From JBAXTZ01 sp041666525 (GTDB lineage: Bacteria; Bacillota; Negativicutes; JBAXTZ01), in NCBI GenBank assembly GCA_041666525.1, contig JBAYGT010000002.1, positions 62,001 through 126,000 on the forward strand: DNA of 64,000 nucleotides, given 5' to 3'. Every line of letters starts with the position of its first letter. Within the stretch, counting starts at the first letter, position 1. Position numbers and translations under genes: made by a program. The notes beneath the pieces are model-generated. The model was given only the letters and a program-made list of their open reading frames with translations, was not told the DNA's origin and did not search any database. This document shows positions 1 to 7,756 of this stretch, piece by piece.

Positions 1-1206
1 GTATGTCCTAACCAGGCAAAATTCGCAATAACTAACCACTTAGAGGATACGGATATCTACAAATATAATATTGCGTTGCCTGCGCCATCGTTGTTTTCAC
101 AGTTCGAAACAAAATACTCGATAGAAGAAATTTTGTGCGGGTTGTTGCGGTTGGGATTCGATGATGTATATGAAGTTGCCAAGGGTGCTGAAATTGTTGC
201 ATTAAAACTAAAAGAATATTTACAGCAGGACGAAATACCAAAACCAGTTATTTCTAATGCTTGTCCGGCATGTGTGCGATTGGTGCAAATTAGTTATCCG
301 GAGCTTATTCCGCATTTATTGCCATATGAGCCACCAGTTGAAGTGGCAGCGCGAATAGCACGTGGCAAAGCGTTGAAAAACAATCCACAGTTGCAGCCGG
401 ATGATATAGGGGTCTGGTTTATCGGCCCTTGTCCGGCAAAAATGACTGCGGTAATACATCCGTTGACAGAAAAAAGCTCAAACTTAAACGGGGTAATCGC
501 TATTTCGGCTATTTACGGCAAGTTGCATAAAACAATTCCCCGAACTGACGCTGAATATGCTGAATGTGAAAACCGCTTAGCAAACCTGGCAGGCTGGGGT
601 GGAATCACCTGGGGGGTTGCCGGCGGTGAGAGTGACGCGATTGATAGTTCGCGCGGAACCGGGTTGATTGTTCATGGTATCCATCATGTTAAAGAAATGT
701 TTGAGCAACTATCGGATATGAAATTGACAGGTGTCGAGCATATCGAGGTTTTAGCCTGTGAATCCGGTTGTGTTGGCGGTGCATTAATGGTGCAGAACCG
801 CTTCGTTGGTGAACATAACATGCGTTCGCGAATTGAACTTATGAAATCAAACGGAACGGCAGATCGATTTAGTATTGACGGAAAAAATGACGAATTGATG
901 AAAATGTGCGAAAGTTGTTCACAAATAAAAATTTACCAGTCGATGCGTATTGATGAAGATATTACGGAAGCGTTACGCAAAGTTGAGCAGATTGATCAGG
1001 TGTTGAAACAACTTCCGGGACTTGATTGCGGTTCATGTGGTTCGCCGACATGCAAAGTTCTTGCCGAAGATATTATTCGCGGATTTGCTGCGGAAACCGA
1101 CTGTATTTTCAAGTTGCGTGAAAAAGTGCGGGATATGGCGCGAGCCATGGTGGACTTGGCAGAACATCTGCCGCCATCACTTGAAAAAAACGGAGGAGAG
1201 CAATAA
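1..1206 (+). CDS. Sensory-type [FeFe] hydrogenase large-subunit-like protein, 5' truncated by window edge
   Basis: The frame is open from base 1, so this gene continues upstream; about 401 codons are visible. The first residues (CPNQAKFAITN) look like the end of a ferredoxin domain, followed by the H-cluster domain. All three H-cluster loops are present in divergent form: SNACPAC near codon 86, GPCPAK near 142 and ACESGCVGG near 253. A CGSCGSPTC motif near codon 343 could bind one more cluster. Ala precedes the loop-1 Cys where catalytic enzymes have the proton-relay Cys, as described for putative sensory [FeFe] hydrogenases. A redox or H2 sensor is therefore likelier than a high-turnover enzyme. 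No PAS or phosphatase domain follows. The next gene overlaps the stop by one base, so it is the first visible gene of the hydrogenase operon. Confidence 0.85.
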   Translation, partial: VCPNQAKFAITNHLEDTDIYKYNIALPAPSLFSQFETKYSIEEILCGLLRLGFDDVYEVAKGAEIVALKLKEYLQQDEIPKPVISNACPACVRLVQISYPELIPHLLPYEPPVEVAARIARGKALKNNPQLQPDDIGVWFIGPCPAKMTAVIHPLTEKSSNLNGVIAISAIYGKLHKTIPRTDAEYAECENRLANLAGWGGITWGVAGGESDAIDSSRGTGLIVHGIHHVKEMFEQLSDMKLTGVEHIEVLACESGCVGGALMVQNRFVGEHNMRSRIELMKSNGTADRFSIDGKNDELMKMCESCSQIKIYQSMRIDEDITEALRKVEQIDQVLKQLPGLDCGSCGSPTCKVLAEDIIRGFAAETDCIFKLREKVRDMARAMVDLAEHLPPSLEKNGGEQ

Positions 1207-1544
1207 TGACTGTTCGAGAGTTGGCAGAACAAATTGATCTTTGCATTGTGGCCGGCGAAGCCGGACTAAATACCGAAGTGACTTTTGGTATGGTTTCAGA
1301 TTTGCTGAGCAATGTTATGGGGATGGGCGACAGTGGCGGCATCTGGGTGACGATGCACGTTCATCAGAATATAATTGCGGTTGCGTCTTTATCGGTATTG
1401 TCAGCGGTAATTGTTGCCGGGGGCGCTGATCCGGACGGCGACACTATTGCCAAGGCTGAATTAGAAGGCATTCCGTTATTTACGACCGATTTGTCGCAAT
1501 TTGAAGTGTGTGGTCAAATATACGCGCTCGGCATTAAAGGCTAA
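1206..1544 (+). CDS. DRTGG-domain protein
   Basis: This 112-residue protein resembles the stand-alone DRTGG domain found beside [FeFe] hydrogenase genes in clostridia and Thermotoga. The domain's biochemical role is not established; in larger proteins it often accompanies CBS or kinase-like domains. A central hydrophobic stretch (IIAVASLSVLSAVIVAGG) fits the buried core of this fold rather than a membrane helix. The ATG overlaps the stop of the upstream hydrogenase gene by one base (TAATG), with a GGAGGAG ribosome site just before it, so translation is probably coupled. Context suggests a regulatory or assembly role around the hydrogenase; that is inference. Confidence 0.75.
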   Translation: MTVRELAEQIDLCIVAGEAGLNTEVTFGMVSDLLSNVMGMGDSGGIWVTMHVHQNIIAVASLSVLSAVIVAGGADPDGDTIAKAELEGIPLFTTDLSQFEVCGQIYALGIKG

Positions 1545-1545
1545 A

Positions 1546-2286
1546 ATGAAGCAATATATTGCTGATTTGCATGTGCATACCTTGCTCAGCCCGTGCGCCG
1601 AAGTTGAAATGACGCCGCACAATATTATTGCGCATGCAGCTGCAAATAAAGTTGATATGATAGCAATAACTGACCACAATTCTTGTGATAACCTTGCTGC
1701 AGCCATTCAGGTAGCAGCTGAATACGGCGTAGTAGTGATTCCCGGAATGGAACTCGAAACCAAAGAAGAAATTCATGTAGTCGCGTTGTTTGCCAAGATG
1801 CGTCAGCTAATCAAATTTGAAACGTTCGTCGATTCCAGACGCAGCGGTGTTATGAACGTTCCGGAAAAATTTGGTCCACAGTTTGTTGTAACTGCCGATG
1901 ACGAGTTAATTCGCGAAAAACCGGAAATGCTGATTTGCCCGGTTAATATTCCGATAGCCGAAGCGGTTGCCAAAATACACGAGCTCGAGGGAATTGCGAT
2001 TGCCGCGCATATTGATCGCCCGGCAAATGGTATTTTATCGATTCTCGGGTTTATTCCGCCAGATTTGCCGCTTGATGCGGTTGAAGTATCGAAACGGATA
2101 AAATTGATTGACGCGATAAAAAAATTTAAATTTATTAAACAATCATTTGTGACATCGAGTGATGCCCATATCATCGAAGACTTTGTGACCGGCGGGAAAA
2201 CTAAATTGCTTTTAGCGGAGCCGACTTTTGCCGAATTAGTTTTAGCAATAAAATCTGAACAAGGGCGAAAAATACTTCTAGAATAA
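1546..2286 (+). CDS. PHP-domain metal-dependent phosphoesterase
   Basis: PHP superfamily protein of 246 residues. The metal-binding motifs are visible in order: DLHVHT at the N-terminus, TDHN near residue 43, HIDRP in the middle and SSDAH near the C-terminus. These supply the His and Asp ligands of the trinuclear site. The ATG at 1546 is preferred over a TTG at 1501, because the ATG places DLHVHT right at the start as usual and follows the previous stop by one base. Substrate is unknown; relatives act on phosphoesters including nucleotides. PHP genes next to DRTGG and sensory hydrogenase genes recur in anaerobes, which suggests a role in hydrogenase signalling, but nothing in the sequence names the substrate. 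Confidence 0.85.
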   Translation: MKQYIADLHVHTLLSPCAEVEMTPHNIIAHAAANKVDMIAITDHNSCDNLAAAIQVAAEYGVVVIPGMELETKEEIHVVALFAKMRQLIKFETFVDSRRSGVMNVPEKFGPQFVVTADDELIREKPEMLICPVNIPIAEAVAKIHELEGIAIAAHIDRPANGILSILGFIPPDLPLDAVEVSKRIKLIDAIKKFKFIKQSFVTSSDAHIIEDFVTGGKTKLLLAEPTFAELVLAIKSEQGRKILLE

Positions 2287-2363
2287 ATTCGGAGCGTATT
2301 GTATAATGATTACGGTATTTTCTGAATATTATATCAATATAACCATCAAGGAGGAAAAGCATT

Positions 2364-2858
2364 ATGTCCCAAATGGAGAAGGCTTGTTGCGGCGGTTGTG
2401 CAAATACTGCTGCAATGCCGGAACTTGACGTTATTCTTGCAAAGTTTGAAGGCGTCAAGGGCGCGTTGATTCCAATCCTTCAAGAAGCGCAGCACACCTA
2501 TGGTTACCTGGCAAAAAATGTTTTGGAGTACATTGCGCAAAAGACAGGAACCCCGATCAGTCAAATCTACGGTGTGGTTACGTTCTACGCTCAATTCCAT
2601 CTTAACCCGCGCGGTAAAAATATCATTCGTGTGTGCCAAGGTACTGCTTGTCACGTTCGCGGTGGTAAGAAAATTCTTGAAATTATCGAGGACAAATTGG
2701 GAATTAAAGCCGGAGGAACTACTTCTGACTTGAAGTTCACGTTGGAAACAGTTGCTTGTATTGGCGCTTGCGGTCTGGCACCGGTGCTTATGGTGAATGA
2801 CGATACGCACGGACGGTTGACGCCTGAGGCGACTCTCGCAGTATTAGCCAAGTATTAA
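2364..2858 (+). CDS. hydC: [FeFe] hydrogenase gamma subunit, NuoE-like [2Fe-2S] protein
   Basis: NuoE/24-kDa-type subunit of 164 residues with the four cluster ligands C91, C96, C132 and C136 (CQGTAC and CIGAC). In HydABC enzymes this subunit carries one [2Fe-2S] cluster and works with HydB between NADH and the H-cluster subunit. The N-terminus has an extra Cys-rich segment (CCGGC, residues 8-12) not needed for the known cluster. A strong ribosome site (AAGGAGG) sits 10 bases before the ATG. A 77-bp gap precedes the gene, the largest in this operon, with a TATAAT at 2302-2307 but no convincing -35, so an internal promoter is possible but weak. Cytoplasmic. Confidence 0.93.
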   Translation: MSQMEKACCGGCANTAAMPELDVILAKFEGVKGALIPILQEAQHTYGYLAKNVLEYIAQKTGTPISQIYGVVTFYAQFHLNPRGKNIIRVCQGTACHVRGGKKILEIIEDKLGIKAGGTTSDLKFTLETVACIGACGLAPVLMVNDDTHGRLTPEATLAVLAKY

Positions 2859-2863
2859 GAATT

Positions 2864-3418
2864 ATGATGCACGAACTGTCCTTGAGCATACTGGATTTAG
2901 TACAAAACTGTATCGCTGCTCAAGCAAACTGGGTGCTGTTAGAAATTGTTGAGAATACTTCGACTGATAAACTACTGTTCCGTATCAGTGATAACGGCAG
3001 GGGAATGGACAAAGAGATGCAGCAAAAAGTTCTCGACCCTTTTGTTACATCGCGTACTACCCGTCGTGTGGGTTTAGGTTTGCCGCTTATTGATATGACG
3101 ACAAAAATGTGCGGCGGAAGTTTTACAATTAAATCGGAGTTGGGAAAAGGAACGGTAATTGAAGCGGTATTTCAACGCAGCCACATTGATCGCCCGCCTA
3201 TGGGCAAATTGGCTGATACAATAAAAGGCTTGATTATTCTAAACCCTGATTTGGATTTTAATTTTAAGCACACTGTCGACGATGCGGAATTTTCGGTTTC
3301 AACTAAGGAGTTAGTAGCTGAACTAGACGGTATTTCACTACAAACGCCGGAAGTTCTTTTATGGCTTGATGATTTTATTAAGCAAGGTATAGCTAATTTA
3401 TCTGGAGGAAAAAAATGA
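2864..3418 (+). CDS. Lone GHKL ATPase domain protein (histidine-kinase-like)
   Basis: A HATPase_c fold of 184 residues without an obvious phospho-accepting His domain or sensor. The nucleotide-site boxes are visible: N box around LVQNCI, DNGRGM (G1), then VGLGLPL (G2) and GKGT. It begins MMHELSLSILDL; the second ATG (2867) is equally possible. Small ATPases of this type lie between hydC and hydB in many [FeFe] hydrogenase operons of Firmicutes, but their function is unproven; regulation resembling an anti-sigma kinase is one possibility. The stop overlaps the next start (ATGA), and no response regulator is nearby. The C-terminal third has no recognised domain. Confidence 0.8.
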   Translation: MMHELSLSILDLVQNCIAAQANWVLLEIVENTSTDKLLFRISDNGRGMDKEMQQKVLDPFVTSRTTRRVGLGLPLIDMTTKMCGGSFTIKSELGKGTVIEAVFQRSHIDRPPMGKLADTIKGLIILNPDLDFNFKHTVDDAEFSVSTKELVAELDGISLQTPEVLLWLDDFIKQGIANLSGGKK

Positions 3419-3777
3419 AATCAATCGAAGAATTGAGAAAGCTGCGCGAGCAATTAAAAGCCGGTACTGCGATACGCAAAGAAGCCGGAACTAAAATTAT
3501 TGTCGGTATGGGAACATGTGGTATTGCTGCAGGCGCGCGTGAAGCAATGAATGCAATTGTCGATGAAATTGCCAAACGCAATATGCACGATGTTCAAGTA
3601 AGCCAAACTGGCTGCATCGGTATGTGCGTGCTTGAGCCGTTGGTTGACGTTGTCCGTCCGGGAGAGCCGCGCGTTACTTATGGCCATGTTACACCGGAGT
3701 TGGCGCGCAGAATAGTTACTGAACATGTAATTAACGGTAACATAGTTGAAGACGCTGTAATTGGTAAGATTGAATAA
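3415..3777 (+). CDS. Thioredoxin-like [2Fe-2S] ferredoxin of hydrogenase operon
   Basis: A 120-residue protein of the thioredoxin-like [2Fe-2S] family. The ligand pattern is GTCGIAAGA early and TGCIGMC later, followed by LEPLVDV. The same fold forms the N-terminus of HydB downstream, so operon members share this module. It probably passes electrons to or from the HydABC complex or acts as an accessory subunit, as inferred for the HydD-like proteins of other hydrogenase operons. A strong GGAGG site precedes the ATG, which overlaps the upstream stop (ATGA). Cytoplasmic; no signal peptide. Confidence 0.82.
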   Translation: MKSIEELRKLREQLKAGTAIRKEAGTKIIVGMGTCGIAAGAREAMNAIVDEIAKRNMHDVQVSQTGCIGMCVLEPLVDVVRPGEPRVTYGHVTPELARRIVTEHVINGNIVEDAVIGKIE

Positions 3778-3795
3778 AGCTGTTGGAGGAAAATA

Positions 3796-5586
3796 ATGGC
3801 ACACGTAAGATCTCACGTATTGATTTGCGCCGGAACCGGCTGTGCGTCGTCTGGCTCTAAGCGCGTATTTTCGGCTTTCGAAAGCGAGATAGCAAAAAAA
3901 GGCTTAAGCGAAGAAGTTAAAGTTGTCGAAACCGGTTGTCATGGCTTTTGCGAAGCCGGGCCATTGGTTATTATTTACCCCGAAGGAACTTTTTATGTTC
4001 GCGTCGATGTAAATGATGTTACCGAAATAGTCGAAAACCACCTATATAAAGGCCGCATTGTTGAGCGGTTATTATTTAAAGACAAAATGACGTTGGCAAG
4101 TGTTCCGAAATATAGTGATATTGCTTTTTATAAAAAGCAGATTCGCATGGTTTTGGGCAATTGCGGTCAGATCGATCCTGACAGTATTGACGAGTATATT
4201 GCTAACGGCGGGTACGAAGCGTTAGGCAAAGCCTTGACTGAAATGACTCCTGATCAAGTTGTTGATGAAGTTAAAAAATCCGGATTGCGTGGCCGCGGCG
4301 GCGGCGGGTTTCCGACCGGAATGAAGTGGAGCTTCACCAAAGGGGCTGCCGGCGATAAAAAATATGTTGTTTGTAACGCCGACGAGGGAGATCCGGGCGC
4401 ATTTATGGATCGCTCGGTATTAGAGGGAGACCCGCACCGCGTTATTGAAGGTATGGCTGTTTGTGGTTATGCAATCGGAGCTGATGAAGGCTATATTTAT
4501 TGCCGCGCCGAATATCCGCTGGCTATCAAACGGCTACGAACCGCAATTGCTTGTGCTGAAGAAATAGGTCTGTTAGGCAGCAATATTTTAGGAACCGGCT
4601 TTAATTTCAAACTTAAAATTAAAGAAGGCGCCGGAGCGTTTGTTTGCGGCGAAGAAACTGCATTGTTGGCATCGATTGAAGGCAAACGTGGTATGCCGCG
4701 TCCGCGCCCGCCATTTCCGGCGATTTCCGGTTTGTGGGAAAAACCTACTAACATTAACAACGTTGAGACTTTTGCCAATATACCGCACATTCTTACCAAG
4801 GGTGCTGAATGGTATGCTTCAATTGGTACAGAAAAATCCAAGGGTACAAAAGTATTTGCGTTGACCGGCAAAATTAATAACACTGGTTTGGCCGAAGTTC
4901 CGATGGGAATAACAATGCGCGAAATCATTTATGATATCGGCGGCGGCATTCCTGACGGCAAGAAGTTCAAGGCAGTGCAAATCGGTGGCCCGTCCGGCGG
5001 TTGTTTGCCGGAACAACTATTGGATTTGTCTGTTGATTATGATTCATTAATACAAGCCGGCGCAATGATGGGTTCAGGCGGACTTGTTGTTATGGACGAA
5101 GAAACCTGCATGGTTGATCTGTCGAAATTCTTCCTGTCATTTACCCAAGCTGAGTCCTGTGGAAAATGTACGCCGTGCCGTGAAGGCACCAAGCGGATGT
5201 TGGAAATTTTGATCAGAATTACCGAAGGCGAAGGTAAAGAAGGCGATATCGAGTTGCTGGAAAAACTGGCTAAAGGCATTAAAGCTACGGCATTATGCGG
5301 ACTTGGCCAAACTGCGCCTAATCCGGTGTTGTCTACATTGCGTTATTTCCGGAGCGAATATGAGGCGCACATCCGCGATAAAAAGTGTCCGGCCGGCGCT
5401 TGCACAAAATTATCCGGATTCTTTATCACCGATGGTTGCAAAGGTTGCGGATTGTGCAAGAAAGCTTGTCCGGCTGACGCGATTACCGGTGAGATCAAGT
5501 GCAAACATGTAATCAATCACGATAAGTGCATCAAATGCGGCGCGTGCGTGGCTAAATGCCCGTTCAAAGCCATAATCAAAGGTTAA
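3796..5586 (+). CDS. hydB: Bifurcating [FeFe] hydrogenase beta subunit, NuoF-like NADH/FMN subunit
   Basis: HydB of 596 residues with the complete domain order. A thioredoxin-like [2Fe-2S] module carries C11, C16, C48 and C52. The NuoF FMN/NADH domain has GRGGGGFPTGMKW near residue 166. A [4Fe-4S] motif, SCGKCTPCREGT, lies near 455. A C-terminal 2[4Fe-4S] ferredoxin domain spans about 546-594 (CKGCGLCKKACP, CIKCGACVAKCP). This layout matches the subunit that binds NAD(H) and FMN and is central to electron bifurcation between NADH, ferredoxin and H2. Bifurcation itself is inferred from family architecture. A GGAGG site lies 6-7 bases before the ATG, and hydA follows 15 bases downstream. Confidence 0.95.
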   Translation: MAHVRSHVLICAGTGCASSGSKRVFSAFESEIAKKGLSEEVKVVETGCHGFCEAGPLVIIYPEGTFYVRVDVNDVTEIVENHLYKGRIVERLLFKDKMTLASVPKYSDIAFYKKQIRMVLGNCGQIDPDSIDEYIANGGYEALGKALTEMTPDQVVDEVKKSGLRGRGGGGFPTGMKWSFTKGAAGDKKYVVCNADEGDPGAFMDRSVLEGDPHRVIEGMAVCGYAIGADEGYIYCRAEYPLAIKRLRTAIACAEEIGLLGSNILGTGFNFKLKIKEGAGAFVCGEETALLASIEGKRGMPRPRPPFPAISGLWEKPTNINNVETFANIPHILTKGAEWYASIGTEKSKGTKVFALTGKINNTGLAEVPMGITMREIIYDIGGGIPDGKKFKAVQIGGPSGGCLPEQLLDLSVDYDSLIQAGAMMGSGGLVVMDEETCMVDLSKFFLSFTQAESCGKCTPCREGTKRMLEILIRITEGEGKEGDIELLEKLAKGIKATALCGLGQTAPNPVLSTLRYFRSEYEAHIRDKKCPAGACTKLSGFFITDGCKGCGLCKKACPADAITGEIKCKHVINHDKCIKCGACVAKCPFKAIIKG

Positions 5587-5601
5587 AAGGAGCGAACAAT
5601 A

Positions 5602-7323
5602 ATGGATATGGTTAGTTTGACTATTGACGGTCGCAAAGCCATTGTGCCGGCGGGTTCAACGATAATCGAAGCTGCTGCGGCTGTCGGAATAAAAATTCCG
5701 GCGCTCTGTTATCATCCGGAATTAAAGCCGGAAGGCGCCTGTCGCGTATGTGTTGTCGAAATAAAAGGTGGCCGCGGTCCGGTGGCATCATGCGTGTTCC
5801 CGGTGGCCGAAGGAATGGAAGTTTATACTAATAGCGCTTCGATTCGTGATGCCCGCAAAACAGTTGTTGAGTTGCTGCTGGCTAATCACCCGCAAGACTG
5901 CCTGACCTGCCAACGTAGTACCAACTGCGAATTGCAGGCAATTGCCGCTGATCTGGGAATTCGTGAGATTCCGTTCGAAGGCGAAAAGAAACAATGCGCT
6001 CTTGACGATAATAATCCGTCATTGGTACGCGACCAAAACAAATGCATACTTTGTGGCCGTTGTATCCGCGCTTGTAATGAGCGTCAAGAAATGCATGTTT
6101 ACAGTTTTATCAACCGTGGTTTTAATACTATGGTTTCACCGGCGTTTGACCAGGGTATCGACAAGGTTGCTTGTACTTATTGTGGTCAATGCGCAAGCGT
6201 TTGTCCGACTGCGGCAATTGTCGAGCGCGACAACACTGAAGATGTATTCCGCGCGATAAACGATCCGACAAAACATGTCGTTGTACAAACAGCTCCGGCA
6301 GTGCGTGTAGCATTGGGCGAAGACCTTGGTTTGGGCGTGGGCGGAATTGTTACCGGAAAAATGGTTGCAGCTCTTCGCCGGTTAGGTTTTGACGGAGTGT
6401 TTGATACCGATTTTACCGCTGACTTGACTATTATGGAAGAGGGCACTGAATTCCTCGGCCGTTTGAAGAATGGCGGGACATTGCCGATGATTACTTCCTG
6501 TTCGCCGGGCTGGATTAACTTCATTGAGTTGCAATATCCGGATTTGCTGGGTCATTTGTCAACTTGCAAATCACCGCAACAGATGTTTGGCGCACTTGCA
6601 AAAACTTTTTATGCTAAACAAAAAGGTATTGACGCAAAAGACATCGTGAGCATTTCGGTAATGCCGTGTACAGCTAAAAAAGCTGAAGCTGTTCGTCCGG
6701 AAATGCGCTCGAGCGGTTATCAGGATGTCGATTACGTAATCACCACCCGTGAATTGGCACGTATGATCAAAAGCGCAGGAGTTGATTTTTCGGTAATTCC
6801 CGAAGAAGATTTTGATGCTCCGCTTGGTTTATCGACCGGTGCTGCAGTAATTTTCGGCGCAACCGGCGGTGTTATGGAAGCGGCGTTGCGGACAGTATAT
6901 GAGGTAGTTACCGGCGAGACACTGGCTTGTCTGGATTTTACAATGGTTCGCGGTTTGGAAGGCATCAAAGAAGCCACTGTAAATGTTGGCGGAATTGACG
7001 TGAAAGTTGCTGTAGCTCACACTCTTGCTAACGCCAAAATATTGATGGATAAGATTCGTGCCGGTACGGCTGATTATCATTTCATCGAAATTATGGCTTG
7101 TCCGGGCGGCTGCATCGGTGGCGGCGGACAACCGTTTGTTCATACCAAGGGCATGCGTCAGGAACGTATTGACGCCATATATGAATGCGACAGCTGTATG
7201 CCAATGCGTAAATCGCACGAAAATCCGGCTGTAAAAGCGTTATATGAACAATTCCTTGGCGAACCTAACGGTCACAAGTCACATGAGTTGTTGCACACTC
7301 ATTATAAAGCGCAAAAACGATAA
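5602..7323 (+). CDS. hydA: [FeFe] hydrogenase catalytic alpha subunit
   Basis: Catalytic H-cluster subunit of 573 residues. In order: plant-type [2Fe-2S] domain (C36, C47, C50, C64), His-Cys [4Fe-4S] motif HPQDCLTC near residue 96, two [4Fe-4S] motifs (CILCGRC near 147, CTYCGQC near 190), then H-cluster loops TSCSPGW near 298, MPCTAKKAE near 354 and MACPGGCIGGG near 497, and a small-subunit-like C-terminal tail. Loop 1 reads TSCSP where the textbook motif is TSCCP; I recall this as a common variant in trimeric enzymes but cannot check it here. Reversibly reduces protons with electrons from ferredoxin and NADH together with HydB and HydC. Last gene of the operon. A second ATG two codons in is a possible start. 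Confidence 0.95.
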   Translation: MDMVSLTIDGRKAIVPAGSTIIEAAAAVGIKIPALCYHPELKPEGACRVCVVEIKGGRGPVASCVFPVAEGMEVYTNSASIRDARKTVVELLLANHPQDCLTCQRSTNCELQAIAADLGIREIPFEGEKKQCALDDNNPSLVRDQNKCILCGRCIRACNERQEMHVYSFINRGFNTMVSPAFDQGIDKVACTYCGQCASVCPTAAIVERDNTEDVFRAINDPTKHVVVQTAPAVRVALGEDLGLGVGGIVTGKMVAALRRLGFDGVFDTDFTADLTIMEEGTEFLGRLKNGGTLPMITSCSPGWINFIELQYPDLLGHLSTCKSPQQMFGALAKTFYAKQKGIDAKDIVSISVMPCTAKKAEAVRPEMRSSGYQDVDYVITTRELARMIKSAGVDFSVIPEEDFDAPLGLSTGAAVIFGATGGVMEAALRTVYEVVTGETLACLDFTMVRGLEGIKEATVNVGGIDVKVAVAHTLANAKILMDKIRAGTADYHFIEIMACPGGCIGGGGQPFVHTKGMRQERIDAIYECDSCMPMRKSHENPAVKALYEQFLGEPNGHKSHELLHTHYKAQKR

Positions 7324-7328
7324 TTAAT

Positions 7329-7364
7329 AAAGGCGGCTCCAAATTGGAGCCGCCTTTATTTTCT
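7329..7364 (+). terminator. Rho-independent terminator of hydrogenase operon
   Basis: A near-perfect hairpin with arms AAAGGCGGCTCC and GGAGCCGCCTTT around a five-base loop, followed by a T-rich tail, starts six bases after the hydA stop. Confidence 0.92.
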
Positions 7365-7393
7365 TTGCAGAAATATTTACATTGGAGTATAAT
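7365..7393 (+). promoter_or_regulatory. Sigma-70-type promoter for small HTH gene
   Basis: TTGCAG and TATAAT are separated by exactly 17 bases, directly after the hydA terminator and 40 bases before the next ATG. Spacing and position make this one of the better promoter candidates in the window. Confidence 0.6.
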
Positions 7394-7433
7394 ATCACTG
7401 TAAACAAAGCTACACACTACTTACGAGGTTATT

Positions 7434-7727
7434 ATGCAAACATTTGTTGTGAAAGATGCGATTAAATTTGCTTGTGAAGAAACCGGATTGAAATTAAGCA
7501 GAATTGCAAAGGTGTCTGGAATCTCCACTGAGGATTTACGCAACATGAAACTCGGTAGAATTGCCGCAACTGAAGCGCAGATAAAAAAACTTGAAAGCGT
7601 GTTGGGCTTAAGTCTGCTCAGCCGTGCGGTTCCGGCAGACAAGCATATTCCGACTAAGGGTGAGCGAATAATCGACCGTTTATATACGATGGTTGAAGCT
7701 GCGTTGCGTTTTGTGCGTGGTAAATAA
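7434..7727 (+). CDS. Small helix-turn-helix-like protein
   Basis: A 97-residue soluble protein. Residues about 8-55 resemble a Cro/XRE-like helix-turn-helix: an EETGLKLSRIAKVSGIS segment, then helix-forming DLRNMKLGR and an IKKLESVLGLSL helix. The tail is short and basic. The gene is monocistronic, with its own promoter before it and a terminator after it. An ATTATG start follows an ACGAGG ribosome site. It may be a small regulator, but the target is unknown and no operator is evident; the family assignment is by pattern only. Confidence 0.6.
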   Translation: MQTFVVKDAIKFACEETGLKLSRIAKVSGISTEDLRNMKLGRIAATEAQIKKLESVLGLSLLSRAVPADKHIPTKGERIIDRLYTMVEAALRFVRGK

Positions 7728-7731
7728 AATT

Positions 7732-7753
7732 AACCGCTATGCGGTTTTTTTTT
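7732..7753 (+). terminator. Rho-independent terminator after small HTH gene
   Basis: AACCGC, a three-base loop, GCGGTT and a run of eight further T residues. It ends three bases before the start codon of the PhzF-like gene. Confidence 0.75.
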
Positions 7754-7756
7754 AAG

